From assembly GCF_026341125.1 (NCBI RefSeq), contig NZ_JAPEOR010000002.1:248001-312000 (forward strand): a DNA stretch of 64,000 bases, written 5' to 3'. The notes beneath the pieces are model-generated. The model was not told the DNA's origin. It made no database searches and worked only from the letters and a program-made list of their open reading frames with translations. Made by a program: the position numbers and the translations under genes. Position 1 is the stretch's first letter. Each line of letters opens with the position of its first letter. This document shows positions 17,717-29,754 of the stretch, piece after piece. This DNA is from Streptomyces sp. NBC_01142 (GTDB lineage: Bacteria > Actinomycetota > Actinomycetes > Streptomycetales > Streptomycetaceae).

Positions 17717-17974
17717 GTGACAACCGACCCTGATCATTTAGTGGTCGTCGAAGAGTTCGCCGAACTGCGCCGCAGCCTCGACGTCGGCCTCGCCCGTATC
17801 GACGGGCACCTGGCACTGCTCGCACAGCGCAACGACCAGATCGACCGCGATCTGACCGATCTGGCCGCGCGCGTCGGGGCGCTCGAGCACGCCAGGTGGC
17901 CGCTGCCCGCCGTGGCCGCACTGACCGCTCTGGGAGCGCTGGCGGTGACGGTCTGGCAGGCTCTCGCGCCCTAG
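17717..17974 (+). CDS. Small coiled-coil protein with C-terminal membrane helix
   Basis: 85 residues. Residues 10-57 form a likely coiled coil (VVEEFAELRRSLDVGLARIDGHLALLAQRNDQIDRDLTDLAARVGALEHA). Residues 60-83 are one hydrophobic segment (PLPAVAALTALGALAVTVW). GTG is preceded by GAAGAGGAGA. Function unknown; a similar-looking but soluble small protein occurs at 52.4 kb. Confidence 0.65.
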   Translation: MTTDPDHLVVVEEFAELRRSLDVGLARIDGHLALLAQRNDQIDRDLTDLAARVGALEHARWPLPAVAALTALGALAVTVWQALAP

Positions 17975-17984
17975 CCGGCCGGGC

Positions 17985-18515
17985 TCAGCCCAGCCGCAGA
18001 TGGTGGAGCATGAGCAGCCCGGCCGCCATGTTGGCGGCCGGGACCTCACCGCGGGCGATCATGTCGGGGACGAGCTTCAGCGGTATCCACTCGCGGCGCG
18101 AGGACTCGAAGTCGTCCTCGGGATGACCGATGTACGTCGCGTCCTCGGACCAGTAGAGATGGTGACGGGCGTCGGTGAGTCCGTTGGACGGCTCGACGGT
18201 CAGCAGATGCTGGAGGCGGCCCGGGCGCCAGCCCGTCTCCTCCTCCATCTCGCGGGCGGCCGCGGCCTCGATGTCCTCACCGTCCTCGACGACGCCCGCG
18301 GCGAGTTCCCAGCCCCAGCTGTTGGTGATGAAGCGGTGCCGCCAGAGCATCAGCACCTCGTTGGCCCGGTTGACCGCTGTCGCGACGGCGACCGGGCGGA
18401 GCCGGATGAGGAAGTGGTCCAGGTGCCGGCCGTCGGGGAGTTCGACATCAGCCAGGTTGACCCTGAACCAGCGGTTTTCATACACAGTTTGTTCGCTTAA
18501 TTTCGTCCACTGCAC
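17985..18515 (-). CDS. Nudix hydrolase
   Basis: A 176-residue Nudix protein. The Nudix box is intact (GVVEDGEDIEAAAAREMEEETGW), framed by VATAVNRANEVLMLWRHRFI and LLTVEPSNGLTDARHHLYWSED, suggesting an ADP-ribose/nucleoside-diphosphate-sugar pyrophosphatase type. GTG 18515 has GGAAGG about ten bases upstream; a TTG at 18536 would add seven residues and has no such signal. Confidence 0.88.
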   Translation of the reverse strand: MQWTKLSEQTVYENRWFRVNLADVELPDGRHLDHFLIRLRPVAVATAVNRANEVLMLWRHRFITNSWGWELAAGVVEDGEDIEAAAAREMEEETGWRPGRLQHLLTVEPSNGLTDARHHLYWSEDATYIGHPEDDFESSRREWIPLKLVPDMIARGEVPAANMAAGLLMLHHLRLG

Positions 18516-18566
18516 TTTTCTGCCACCTTCCGACAAGTAGATGGCAACATCGCAGCAGGAGCCCGG

Positions 18567-19907
18567 TCAGAGGGGAACGCGCAGTGCCCCGTCGATGAGT
18601 TCGGCCGCCTCGTTGGCATTGGTGCATCCGCTCGCCACGAGGTGCTCGCGCACCGCACGCAGCCGGTCTCTGAGCCGCTGCGACTCCATCCCTCTCGCCC
18701 GCTCCACCATCTCGGCAGCCGTGTGCGCCGCCCGGTCCACCTCACCCTGGCGCAGCTCGATCTGGCTGAGCATGGCGAGCCGGTGGACCCGGCCTCTGTC
18801 GTGCGCCGGTGTGTCGACGGCCGCGTCGGCGTGCTCCCGTGCCGCCGTCAGATCACCGAGGCTGAGCAGCGCCTCGGCCACCTGGACGTTCACCAGGCCG
18901 GGCTGGACATAGCCGGTCTCGTCCGGCTCGTACCCCGGACGGATCCGCTCCGCCTCCAACTCCGCGCGCCGGATGCACTGCAGGGCGCTGCTGCCGTCGC
19001 CGAGATGGGCGTACGCCTTGGCCTGCATCGCATACAGATCGGCGGCGAGCGCCGGGGTGAGCTGTCGGCCGGCGGCCCGCAGTGCCGCCTCCGCGAAGGC
19101 CACCGCCTGCCGGTGCTCCGCCATGAACAGCGACTGGTTGACCAGCAGCGCGATGACATAGGCGCCAAGTCCCCGGTCCCCGCTGGCCTTTGCCAGTCGC
19201 AGCGCCTGATGGAAGTAGCGCTGGGCGAGGCCGTGCGCGTTCGAGTCGTACGCACAGATCCCGGCGACCGCCACCAGACCGCCCGTCGCGCGGTGCAGTT
19301 GGCGGCCGAGCGCGTCGCTGTAGCCGCCGCGCAGCAGGGGCGCGGTCTCGGCGTTGAGAAAGCCGACGACGCGGGCGCGGGTCGCGATGCCCCCCGCCTT
19401 TCGGTACATCAGCTCGTAGTGCGCCCGGGCGGCACGCAGCATCTTGATGTCGGCCATGGAGACGCGCGTCTGTCCCGAGCGCGAGACGTCCGAGTCCTCG
19501 GGAGGGTTCTCCCACTCCCATACGGGCATGACGGCGGGGGTGCCGGTGACCGCGGGTGCCTCGATGATGTGCGGCCGCTGCTGTTCGTCGGACCGCCACA
19601 ACGCGGTGGCGCGCTCCACGAATCCGGAGAGCGGCGAGCCGAGCGGCATGACCGACTCCCCCGGCCCTCCGAGGCCGATGTCGCCGAGCGAGATCGTCCG
19701 GTGCAGTCGGCCGGCGAGTACTTCGCAGATCAGGTCGGGCACCTGGCCGCGCGGGCGCTGGCCCTTCAACCAGCGTGCCACGGCCGTGTGTTCGTACCGC
19801 AGCGACAGGCCTCGTGCCCGGCCCGCGTGGTTGACGCGGGCGGCAAGGCCCGCGTGGGAGATCCCCGCCTCGTCGAGCAGGGCGTCGAGCAGGGTGTTGG
19901 GCTGCAT
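18567..19907 (-). CDS. NsdA-like TPR transcriptional regulator
   Basis: A 446-residue regulator. The first 70 residues hold a divergent helix-turn-helix (LLDALLDEAGISHAGLAARVNHAGRARGLSLRYEHTAVARWLKGQRPRGQVPDLICEVLAGRL), followed after a linker by tetratricopeptide-like helices to the end (YFHQALRLAKASGDRGLGAYVIALL; LADLYAMQAKAYAHLGDGSSALQCIRRAE). This architecture is shared with NsdA and its many Streptomyces paralogues that influence differentiation and antibiotic production. The target is unknown. Confidence 0.82.
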   Translation of the reverse strand: MQPNTLLDALLDEAGISHAGLAARVNHAGRARGLSLRYEHTAVARWLKGQRPRGQVPDLICEVLAGRLHRTISLGDIGLGGPGESVMPLGSPLSGFVERATALWRSDEQQRPHIIEAPAVTGTPAVMPVWEWENPPEDSDVSRSGQTRVSMADIKMLRAARAHYELMYRKAGGIATRARVVGFLNAETAPLLRGGYSDALGRQLHRATGGLVAVAGICAYDSNAHGLAQRYFHQALRLAKASGDRGLGAYVIALLVNQSLFMAEHRQAVAFAEAALRAAGRQLTPALAADLYAMQAKAYAHLGDGSSALQCIRRAELEAERIRPGYEPDETGYVQPGLVNVQVAEALLSLGDLTAAREHADAAVDTPAHDRGRVHRLAMLSQIELRQGEVDRAAHTAAEMVERARGMESQRLRDRLRAVREHLVASGCTNANEAAELIDGALRVPL

Positions 19908-20206
19908 GTGCCCCTCCGTTGGCTCGGTGCGCTCAGCCTAGTGGAGGACGATTCGCACGGGGTGTGAACCAAGTGCCCTCATATGTGCCTCGCGCGCTCT
20001 GCCGCCGCACAGTTCGCGCCTGTTGACTGAGTTGCCTCTCACAGAGGTGGCCGGGCCGCCGGCTCCCCCTCGTACAGTGCGGCGGCCCTTGATCGCGTCG
20101 CCTGCCCTGCTGATCTGCCCGACACTCCGCGGCAGGGCGGGCGGCGCCGGCCGCACGGCAATTCCCTGGTTGCCGAGGGATGCACATGGCATGGCGGCAG
20201 ACACCC

Positions 20207-21316
20207 CTAGCGATGGGAGGGTTCCGAGCGGGTACGGCGCAGGGCGGTCTCACCCGACTGCGCCGGCATCCGCGAGCGGTCGTTGCGCAGCACAAGAAGC
20301 GCCACATCGTCGGCGAGCCGGCCGTCGGTGTGCCGCAGCAACTCCGCATGCACCGTGCCGATCACGGCGGCGGGCGAGACCGGCGAGCCGAGCGCAGCCT
20401 TGGCGAGCACGGCCTCCAGCGCGAAGAACTTCCCCGACGCGTCACGGGCGTCCGCCGCCCCGTCTGTGTACAGGAACAGCGCCTCGCCGGGCAGCAGTCG
20501 CGCACACCGGTGCAGCGGCAGCTCCGCCGGGAGCGGAAACAGGCCGAGCGGCGGCAGCGGATCGGCACAGGCCAGCGGCTCAGCGCCCTGGCGCATCCGG
20601 TACGGCCAGGGGTGCCCGCAGTTGAGCGCCAGTACGCCGCCGTCCGCCCCGATCTCCAGCAGCAGTACGGTGACGAACTCCTCCGACGACGGGCAGTCCG
20701 GCTCTCCCCCGCCGGCCGCCGGGTGCTCGTCCCGCGCCCGCTCCCGCAGATGCCGCTGGACCGCCCGGTCCAATCGCCGTAGTACACCGCCGAGTTCGGG
20801 TTCGTCGTACGCGGCCTCCCGGAAGCTGCCCAGCACCGCGGCGACCGACCCGATCGCGGCCAGACCGTGGCCGCGGACATCCCCGATGACGATGCGGACC
20901 CCGTGCGGGGTGGCCACGGCCTCGTACAGATCACCGCCGACGGCGGCGCCCGGGCTGACGGAGAGCTGGTTCGCGGCGAGGACGAGCCCGTCGAGGCGCG
21001 GCGGCAGCGGCCGCAGCAGCACCTGCTGGGCGGCGTGGGCGACTTCACGGACCTTTGTGAGCTCGCGGTGCAGCCCCCGCCGGATGCCGAGGACAAGACC
21101 GGTGCCGACCGTGAAGAACACCACGCCGGTGACGACCCGCTGGCCGAGGCTCTCCGGCTGGACGGGCGGGCAGGCGATCTTCCAGGTGAGCGCGGCGGCA
21201 CCCCATGCCGCGGGCAGCACCAGCGGGAGCAGCCGCCGCACCCGTGAGTCGTCCGCGAGCGCGGACCTCGCCCACACCGAGGCCGGAAAGGGACTTCCAG
21301 ACCTGATACGGATCAT
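20207..21316 (-). CDS. SpoIIE/PP2C-type serine phosphatase
   Basis: A 369-residue relative of the phosphatase at 1.6-2.7 kb. Two hydrophobic segments (LLPLVLPAAWGAAALTW; VVTGVVFFTVGTGLVLGI) anchor it, a short coiled region follows, and then comes the PP2C domain with GGDLYEA, GDVRGHG, FLYTDGAADAR and ADDVALLVL. Probably an RsbU-like phosphatase in a sigma-factor partner-switching network; no partner gene is adjacent. The C-terminal 25 residues are Arg/Ser-rich and poorly conserved in type. Confidence 0.85.
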   Translation of the reverse strand: MIRIRSGSPFPASVWARSALADDSRVRRLLPLVLPAAWGAAALTWKIACPPVQPESLGQRVVTGVVFFTVGTGLVLGIRRGLHRELTKVREVAHAAQQVLLRPLPPRLDGLVLAANQLSVSPGAAVGGDLYEAVATPHGVRIVIGDVRGHGLAAIGSVAAVLGSFREAAYDEPELGGVLRRLDRAVQRHLRERARDEHPAAGGGEPDCPSSEEFVTVLLLEIGADGGVLALNCGHPWPYRMRQGAEPLACADPLPPLGLFPLPAELPLHRCARLLPGEALFLYTDGAADARDASGKFFALEAVLAKAALGSPVSPAAVIGTVHAELLRHTDGRLADDVALLVLRNDRSRMPAQSGETALRRTRSEPSHR

Positions 21317-21428
21317 GCGGATGGTCCCCTCATTGCCCAGCCCGGCGTACAGGTCCGCCCCTGCGGGACGATTCTGTCGACCGGCCGGGTCCGAAAGGAA
21401 CCACGCCCCCGCTTCTCACCCGAATGAG

Positions 21429-21464
21429 TGAGGGGCACACCCGGTGGTCCGGGTGTGCCCCTCA
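21429..21464 (-). terminator. pheST terminator hairpin
   Basis: A 16-base perfect stem (TGAGGGGCACACCCGG at 21429-21444 with its complement at 21449-21464) with loop TGGT, 37 bases beyond the pheT stop. There is no T-tract, as usual in Streptomyces. Confidence 0.85.
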
Positions 21465-21500
21465 GCAGGCTCGAGCAGGCCCTCGGCCGCTCGGGAGCGG

Positions 21501-24019
21501 TCAGGCTCCGCGCAGGTGCGCGCCGGTGCGCTCGGCGGCGAGCGCGACGGCGGCGTCACGGGCGGCCGAGGCCTCCTCGACCGTCAGTGTGCGGTCGGCG
21601 GCACGGAACCGCAGCGCGTACGCCAGCGACTTCTTGCCGTCGCCGATCTGCGCGCCGGTGAAGACGTCGAACAGCCGGATGGACTCCAGCAGTTCATCCG
21701 CACCCTCGGTCAGCGCCTTCTCGACCTCCGCGGCCGGTACCCGCTCGTCGACGACGAGCGCGACGTCCTGGGTGGCCACCGGGAAGGCGGAGATCCGCGG
21801 TGCCTGCAGCACGCCGGCCGAGGCCAGCTCGACCGCGTCCAGGTCCAGCTCCATCGCGCAGGTGCGCGCGGACAGGCCCAGTGCCTTCACCACGCGCGGG
21901 TGCAGCTCGCCGGCGTACCCGACGGTCTGCTCCTCGCCGTCGATCAGCACGGCGAGCTCGGCGCAGCGGCCCGGGTGCCACGGCCCGTACTGGCCCTGGC
22001 GGACGATCAGTTCGGTCCCTGCCTCGTGGGCGACCGCACGGGCGGACTCGACCGCGTCGGCCCAGTCGGCCGGACGGCCCTTGCCCCACCAGCCTGCCTG
22101 CTCGCGCGCACCGGCGAGCACGGTCGCGACATGGCGCGGCTGCACGGGCAGTACGGCGTCGAAGGCGGCGATCTCCTCGTCGGTGGGACGGCGGTCGACG
22201 GGCAGCTGTGCCGGGACCCCGGTCTGCTCGGCCGGGTGGAAGACCAGCCCGGTCTCGAAGAGCGCGAGGTCGTGGCTACCGCGGCCGTCGTTGCGGCGCA
22301 GCGCGGCGAGCAGGCCGGGCAGCAGCGTCGTACGGAGCGCGGGCTCCTCGTCGGAGAGCGGGTTGACCAGTCTGACGACGCGGCGCAGGTTGTCGTCGGC
22401 GGCCAGGCCGAGCTGGTCGAAGATCTGCTCGCCGATGAACGGGTAGTTCGGCGCCTCGACATAGCCCGCCCCGGCCAGCGCGCGGCCGACGCGACGGTGC
22501 AGCCGCTGACGGCCGGTAAGACCGCGGCCGGACGGCGGTGTGGGCATCGTCGAGGGGAGGTTCTCGTACCCCTCGAGCCGGATGACCTCTTCGGCGAGGT
22601 CGTTCGGCTCGGCCAGGTCGGGACGCCAGGTCGGGACGGTGACGACCAGTTCGTCCTGTCCGTAGACGTCGCAGCCGATCTCCTGGAGACGGCGTACGAC
22701 GGTCTCGCGGCCGTAGGCGACGCCGGCGACGCGGTCCGGGTGGTCCGCGGGCATGGAGACCGTACGGGGCGCGGAGGGCGCGATGGCCTCGGTGACGCCG
22801 GCCTCGGCGGTGCCGCCGGCGAGCAGCACCAGCAGGTCGACGGTCCGCTGCGCGGCGGCCGCCGCGGCCTGCGGGTCGACGCCGCGCTCGAAGCGCTTGG
22901 ACGCCTCGGAGGACAGCTTGTGGCGGCGCGCGGTGCGGGCGATCGTGATCGCGTCGAAGTGCGCGGCCTCGATGACGACCTCGGTGGTGGCACCGGCGTC
23001 GTCGTGGTCGGCGATCTCGGTGTTGGCGCCGCCCATGACGCCCGCGAGGCCGATCGGCCCGCGGTTGTCGGTGATCACCAGGTCCTCGGCGTCCAGCACA
23101 CGCTGGGCGCCGTCGAGGGTGGTGAGCTTCTCGCCGGGCTCGGCGCGGCGCACCCCGATCGGCCCGTCGAGACGGGAGCGGTCGTAGGCGTGCAGCGGCT
23201 GCCCGAGCTCGAGCATCACGTAGTTGGTGACGTCGACGGCGAGCGAGATGGGACGCATCCCGGCCTTCTGCAGCCGGCGCTGCAGCCAGATCGGGGAGCG
23301 TGTCTCGGGCTCCAGACCGACGACCGTGCGCGCGGTGAAGCGGTCGCAGCCCATCGGGTCGGAAACCTTCACCGGGTAGCCGTAGGAATTCGGGGCGGGG
23401 ACGTCGAGCAGCGCCGGGTCGCGCAGCGGCAGGCCGTACGCGATGGCGGTCTCGCGGGCGACGCCGCGCATCGAGAGGCAGTAGCCGCGGTCGGGCGTGA
23501 CGGCGATGTCGAGGACCTCGTCGACGAGCTCGAGCAGTTCGATGGCGTCGGTGCCGACCTCGTACTCCGGGGGCAGCACGAGGATGCCGCTGCCTCCAAG
23601 AGCATCGCTTTCGCCCATGCCCAGCTCGTCGCCCGAGCAGATCATGCCGTGCGAGGTCCTGCCGTACGTCTTGCGCGCGGCGATCGCGAAGTCACCGGGC
23701 AGGACCGCACCCGGCAGGACCACGACGACCTTGTCGCCGACGGAGAAGTTGCGGGCGCCGCAGACGATCTCCTGCGGCTCGCCGGTGCCGTTGGCCCCGC
23801 CGACGTCGACGGTGCAGAAGCGGATGGGCTTCTTGAACTCCGTCAGCTCCTCGATGGTCAGCACCTTGCCGACGACGAGGGGGCCCTTGAGGCCGGCGCC
23901 GAGCGGCTCGACGGTCTCGACCTCGAGGCCGGCGGCAATGAGCTTGGCCTGTACGTCACGGCCGGTCTCCGTCGCCGGCAGGTCGACGTACTCCCGCAGC
24001 CAGGAAAGCGGGACCCGCA

Positions 24020-24020
<1 letters not shown>
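21501..24020 (-). CDS. pheT: Phenylalanyl-tRNA synthetase beta subunit
   Basis: An 839-residue beta subunit of the alpha2-beta2 PheRS. The N-terminal tRNA-binding (EMAP/OB) domain is visible ([19 protein letters not shown]... [26 protein letters not shown]), then the B3/B4 editing domain, B5 ([24 protein letters not shown]), the catalytic-like core and a C-terminal ferredoxin-like anticodon-binding domain ([28 protein letters not shown]). Length is normal. Its ATG shares one base with the pheS stop, giving tight coupling. Confidence 0.97.
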
Positions 24021-26432
<2,412 letters not shown>

Positions 26433-26547
26433 CCCCGTATCCCACCTCTCCGCCGGCGCAGTGGGCCCCCGAGCCCGTCACCTTACTAGCTGGAAGTGAC
26501 GGAGCCGACCCCCTGAGCGAGTACTCCCCCGTCAGCGGGGGCGGCTC

Positions 26548-27387
26548 TCAGCGGGCACGGCCCGCGCGCTGGGCGCGCGCGGAGGCATAGAGACATACGG
26601 CGGCGGCCGTCGCGAGGTTCAGACTTTCGGCCTTTCCGTGGATCGGGACGCGTACGACGGCGTCCGCGAGCGCACGGGTCTCCTCGGGCAGGCCCCAGGC
26701 CTCGTTGCCGAAGATCCAGGCGGTGGGGCCGCCCATGGTGCCCGCGTCGAGTTCGTCGTCCAGGTCGTCCTCGCCCGCGCCGTCGGCTGCCAGCACGCGG
26801 ACTCCGGCGTCGCGCAGCCCCCGCACGGCCTGCTCGACGGGGACGCCGACGGCGACCGGGAGGTGGAAGTGCGAACCGACCGACGCCCGTACGGACTTGG
26901 GGTTGTAGAGGTCGACGGAGGCGTCGGTGAGGACGACGGCGTCGGCGCCCGCGGCGTCGGCGCAGCGCAGCACGGTGCCCGCGTTCCCGGGGTCGCGTAC
27001 GTGCGCGAGGACGGCGACGAGCTTGGGCCGGGCCGCCAGGATGTCCTCGAAGGGCGAGTCGAGGAAGCGGCAGACGCCGACCAGGCCCTGCGGCGTGACG
27101 GTCTGGGAGACCTCGGCAAGCACCGCGTCGGAGGCGTGGTGCACCCGGGCGCCGATACCGCGGGCGGCGTCGACGATGTCCGCGTACCGCTGGGCGGCCT
27201 CGACGGTGGTGAAGAGCTCGACCAGGGTGGCTTCGCCGCTGTGGCCGCGGTGGGCCACGGCCTCGCGCACGGCCTGCGGGCCCTCGGCGATGAACAGGCG
27301 CTCCTTGCCGCGGAAGGCGCGCTTGGCGAGCCGCCGGGCGGCGATGACGCGCGGGGAACGCGGGGAGATCAGCTCAGGGGTGCCCAT
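26548..27387 (-). CDS. TrmH/SpoU-family RNA 2'-O-methyltransferase
   Basis: A 279-residue SPOUT enzyme. Residues 1-100 form the substrate-binding domain (VIAARRLAKRAFRGKERLFIAEGPQAVREAV). The knotted methyltransferase domain has motif 1 VLAHVRDPGNAGTVLRCADAAGADAVVL, motif 2 WIFGNEAWGLPEE, and motif 3 VRVPIHGKAESLNLATAAAVCLY. The target is probably 23S rRNA ribose or a tRNA; the neighbouring ribosomal-protein genes favour rRNA. ATG 27387 follows the rplT terminator. Confidence 0.93.
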   Translation of the reverse strand: MGTPELISPRSPRVIAARRLAKRAFRGKERLFIAEGPQAVREAVAHRGHSGEATLVELFTTVEAAQRYADIVDAARGIGARVHHASDAVLAEVSQTVTPQGLVGVCRFLDSPFEDILAARPKLVAVLAHVRDPGNAGTVLRCADAAGADAVVLTDASVDLYNPKSVRASVGSHFHLPVAVGVPVEQAVRGLRDAGVRVLAADGAGEDDLDDELDAGTMGGPTAWIFGNEAWGLPEETRALADAVVRVPIHGKAESLNLATAAAVCLYASARAQRAGRAR

Positions 27388-27432
27388 GGTCTGCGGCTCG
27401 CTTTTCCGTACGGGAAGGGGTCCGGGAACAGA

Positions 27433-27465
27433 CCGGACCCGCAGGCACAGGGCCTGCGGGTCCGG
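27433..27465 (-). terminator. rplT terminator hairpin
   Basis: A 14-base stem (27433-27446 with 27452-27465, CCGGACCCGCAGGC and complement) lies 24 bases after the rplT stop and before the methyltransferase gene. Confidence 0.75.
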
Positions 27466-27488
27466 CAGAAGAACTGCGGCCTGGAAGA

Positions 27489-27875
27489 TCAGGCAGCGGC
27501 CTTCGGGGCGTTGACGTCGCTCGGAAGCGCCTTCTGGGCAACCTCGACGAGCGCGGCGAACGCGTTGGCGTCGTTGACCGCGAGCTCGGCCAGGATCTTG
27601 CGGTCCACCTCGATGTTGGCGGCCTTCAGACCCTGGATGAGGCGGTTGTACGTCATGCCGTTCTGGCGTGCAGCGGCGTTGATGCGCTGGATCCACAGCT
27701 GACGGAAGTCGCCCTTGCGCTTCTTGCGGTCGTTGTAGTTGTAGACCAGGGAGTGGGTGACCTGCTCCTTGGCCTTGCGGTACAGGCGCGAACGCTGACC
27801 GCGGTAACCGCTGGCGGCCTCGAGGATCGCCCGGCGCTTCTTGTGGGCGTTGACTGCCCGCTTGACGCGTGCCAC
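27489..27875 (-). CDS. rplT: 50S ribosomal protein L20
   Basis: 128 residues with the full L20 signature: [80 protein letters not shown], then [20 protein letters not shown] start. Binds 23S rRNA early in 50S assembly and in several bacteria represses its own operon. Third gene of infC-rpmI-rplT. Confidence 0.98.
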   Translation of the reverse strand: MARVKRAVNAHKKRRAILEAASGYRGQRSRLYRKAKEQVTHSLVYNYNDRKKRKGDFRQLWIQRINAAARQNGMTYNRLIQGLKAANIEVDRKILAELAVNDANAFAALVEVAQKALPSDVNAPKAAA

Positions 27876-27976
27876 TTGTTAACTCCTTGTAGCGGGGCCG
27901 TGGTTGGACTCACACGACCCGGAAACGAATTGGTCCCGGTCTCGGCGCGTGTTCCCGGTCACCGGGAACACGGACG

Positions 27977-28171
27977 TCACTTGCCGAGAAGCTTCTTGAT
28001 GGTCTTCGAGTCACCCGGGGCCATCTCGGCGTTGCCGGTGAGGCGACGCGTCAGCTTGGACGACTTGTGCTCGAGCAGGTGGCGCTTGCCGGCACGCTCA
28101 CGGAGCACCTTGCCGGAGCCGGTGATCTTGAAGCGCTTCTTGGCACCGCTGTGCGTCTTGTTCTTCGGCAT
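27977..28171 (-). CDS. rpmI: 50S ribosomal protein L35
   Basis: 64 residues, [44 protein letters not shown], a standard L35 of normal length. It sits between infC and rplT with about 100-base spacers on each side, each able to form hairpins. Confidence 0.98.
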   Translation of the reverse strand: MPKNKTHSGAKKRFKITGSGKVLRERAGKRHLLEHKSSKLTRRLTGNAEMAPGDSKTIKKLLGK

Positions 28172-28196
28172 CGCGCCGTTCTCTCCTCGTCAGTGG

Positions 28197-28287
28197 CGCT
28201 CCCCCGGTGCGGACACCGGACAGCGGGAGCGTCAGATCTTGGTTTGTGGTTCCGGGCGGGACCTGGGGCTGCCTGGGTGGCAGCCCC
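28197..28287 (-). promoter_or_regulatory. Hairpins in infC-rpmI spacer
   Basis: The stem GGGGCTGCC (28265-28273) / GGCAGCCCC (28279-28287) follows the infC stop, and CGCTCCC near 28198 pairs with GGGAGCG near 28226 around an inner CCGGTG stem. They may set the relative yield of infC and rpmI-rplT messages by partial termination or processing. Confidence 0.45.
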
Positions 28288-28293
28288 GTCGGG

Positions 28294-28968
28294 TCACGCC
28301 TCGGAGGGCGTTTCGGAAGGGGCTTCGGCCGGAGCCTCGGCAGACGCTTCGGCCGGAGCCTCTGCGCCCTCGTCCGCCGACTCCTCGTGCGCATAGCCCT
28401 GACGCTCCGCCTTGCGGGCGGCCTGTGCCTCACGCGCCTCGGCCATGGCCTCGGTCTTCTTCTTGTGCGGGCCGAGAACCATGATCATGTTTCGGCCGTC
28501 CTGCTTCGGGGTGGACTCGATGAAGCCGAGATCCTCCACGTCCGAGGCGAGACGCTGCAGCAGTCGGAAGCCAAGCTCGGGGCGGGACTGCTCACGACCA
28601 CGGAACATGATCGTGATCTTGACCTTGTCGCCCTGCTTGAGGAACCGGACGACATGACCCTTCTTGGTGTCATAGTCGTGCGGGTCGATCTTCGGCCGGA
28701 GCTTCATCTCCTTGATGACCGTGTGCGCCTGGTTCTTGCGCGCCTCACGGGCCTTCATGGCCGACTCGTACTTGAACTTCCCGTAGTCCATGAGCTTGCA
28801 CACGGGCGGACGGGCGGTCGCCGCGACCTCGACCAGGTCGAGGTCGTATTCCTGCGCAAGCTCAAGGGCCTTGGCAAGCGGAACAATCCCGACCTGCTCG
28901 CCGCTGGGACCGACAAGTCGCACTTCGGGAACGCGAATTCGGTCGTTGATGCGGGGCTCGGCGCTGAT
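28294..28968 (-). CDS. infC: Translation initiation factor IF-3, apparent AUC start
   Basis: 224 residues beginning (M)[38 protein letters not shown]. Both IF3 domains are complete: N-domain to [11 protein letters not shown], then C-domain with [36 protein letters not shown] and a low-complexity Ala/Glu/Pro tail. No ATG, GTG or TTG precedes the conserved start sensibly. An ATC codon at 28968-28966 follows a perfect AGGAGG by four bases. Rare starts are a known hallmark of infC, allowing IF3 to repress its own synthesis. An upstream GTG reading through the Shine-Dalgarno (as MWCYLGGS..) is the annotator's alternative. Confidence 0.95.
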   Translation of the reverse strand: MSAEPRINDRIRVPEVRLVGPSGEQVGIVPLAKALELAQEYDLDLVEVAATARPPVCKLMDYGKFKYESAMKAREARKNQAHTVIKEMKLRPKIDPHDYDTKKGHVVRFLKQGDKVKITIMFRGREQSRPELGFRLLQRLASDVEDLGFIESTPKQDGRNMIMVLGPHKKKTEAMAEAREAQAARKAERQGYAHEESADEGAEAPAEASAEAPAEAPSETPSEA

Positions 28969-28973
28969 GGATC

Positions 28974-28979
28974 CTCCTA
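28974..28979 (-). promoter_or_regulatory. Perfect Shine-Dalgarno for infC
   Basis: AGGAGG on the minus strand, four bases before the ATC codon. It fixes the initiation site at the rare codon rather than at an upstream GTG, since a ribosome starting upstream would have to translate through it. Confidence 0.75.
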
Positions 28980-29167
28980 GGTAGCACCACACGGATGCCT
29001 GGCAGACAGCCGCGTAACGTCTGTTTCGTAAGACCAACCGCGCCGGAACGTGAAAAATGCCCCGGACGGGACACAGGCGGCAGCTCCTCGAATACCGGAG
29101 CACCGCCGCGGTCAACCGCGGGGCGCACATCGGGCGACTTCCATCGTCCGTACGGAACGATGGGCAG

Positions 29168-29256
29168 CCACCTGACCGGTGACCCGCTGTCCCGGAGGAC
29201 AGTCAGGTGGGAGATCGGAGCCTCCACTTGTGGGCCGGGCACACACGTGTCCGGCC
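29168..29256 (-). ncRNA. Structured 5' leader of the infC operon (candidate)
   Basis: In the 378 bases before infC, the minus strand can form a nested hairpin: outer stem 29168-29176 / 29202-29210 (CCACCTGAC with complement, 9 pairs) enclosing TGTCC (29188-29192) / GGACA (29197-29201). Just upstream in the transcript is another stem, GGCCGG (29233-29238) / CCGGCC (29251-29256) with inner ACAC/GTGT. Position and stability suggest a leader regulating infC-rpmI-rplT, perhaps by L20 or attenuation; no match to a named leader family can be asserted. Confidence 0.45.
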
Positions 29257-29346
29257 GGTCGTTACACAAGGTTAGCAGCTTCGGCTGACGAGGGCTAACC
29301 GAGGCCAGCAGCGGGACGCGGCCCCCCGGGGCATATCGTGTGCGTC

Positions 29347-29709
29347 ATGAGCGACGCGACGACCCCCAATGAATCCCCCGACTTCGACGCGATGACCCGC
29401 GACATCGCCGAGGTCCCCGCCGTCGAGGTGATCGTCACGGTCGCGGTGAACCTGATGAGCGCGGCAGCTGTGAAGCTCGGCCTGACCGAGGACGGCGCCG
29501 AGCACAAGGACCTCGACGAGGCCCGCAAGCTGGTCCATGCGCTGGCCGGTCTGATGGACGCGAGCGCGACCGAGATCAGCTCCTTCCACGCGGCGCCGCT
29601 GCGGGACGGGCTGAAGTCGCTGCAGTTGGCGTTCCGCGAGGCGTCGGTGGTGCCGGACGAGCCGGGCCAGGGTCCCGGCGAGAAGTACACCGGTCCGGTC
29701 TACGGCTGA
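29347..29709 (+). CDS. DUF1844 domain protein
   Basis: A 120-residue acidic protein with the DUF1844 core VPAVEVIVTVAVNLMSAAAVKLGL, then DLDEARKLVHALAGLMDASATEI. It is conserved next to infC in Streptomyces as I recall. Function unknown. Divergent from the infC operon, so its promoter shares the leader region. Confidence 0.88.
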   Translation: MSDATTPNESPDFDAMTRDIAEVPAVEVIVTVAVNLMSAAAVKLGLTEDGAEHKDLDEARKLVHALAGLMDASATEISSFHAAPLRDGLKSLQLAFREASVVPDEPGQGPGEKYTGPVYG

Positions 29710-29754
29710 CGCCGCGGGCGCGGCCGCGCCCTCGTCCACTCAACGCGTACGAGA

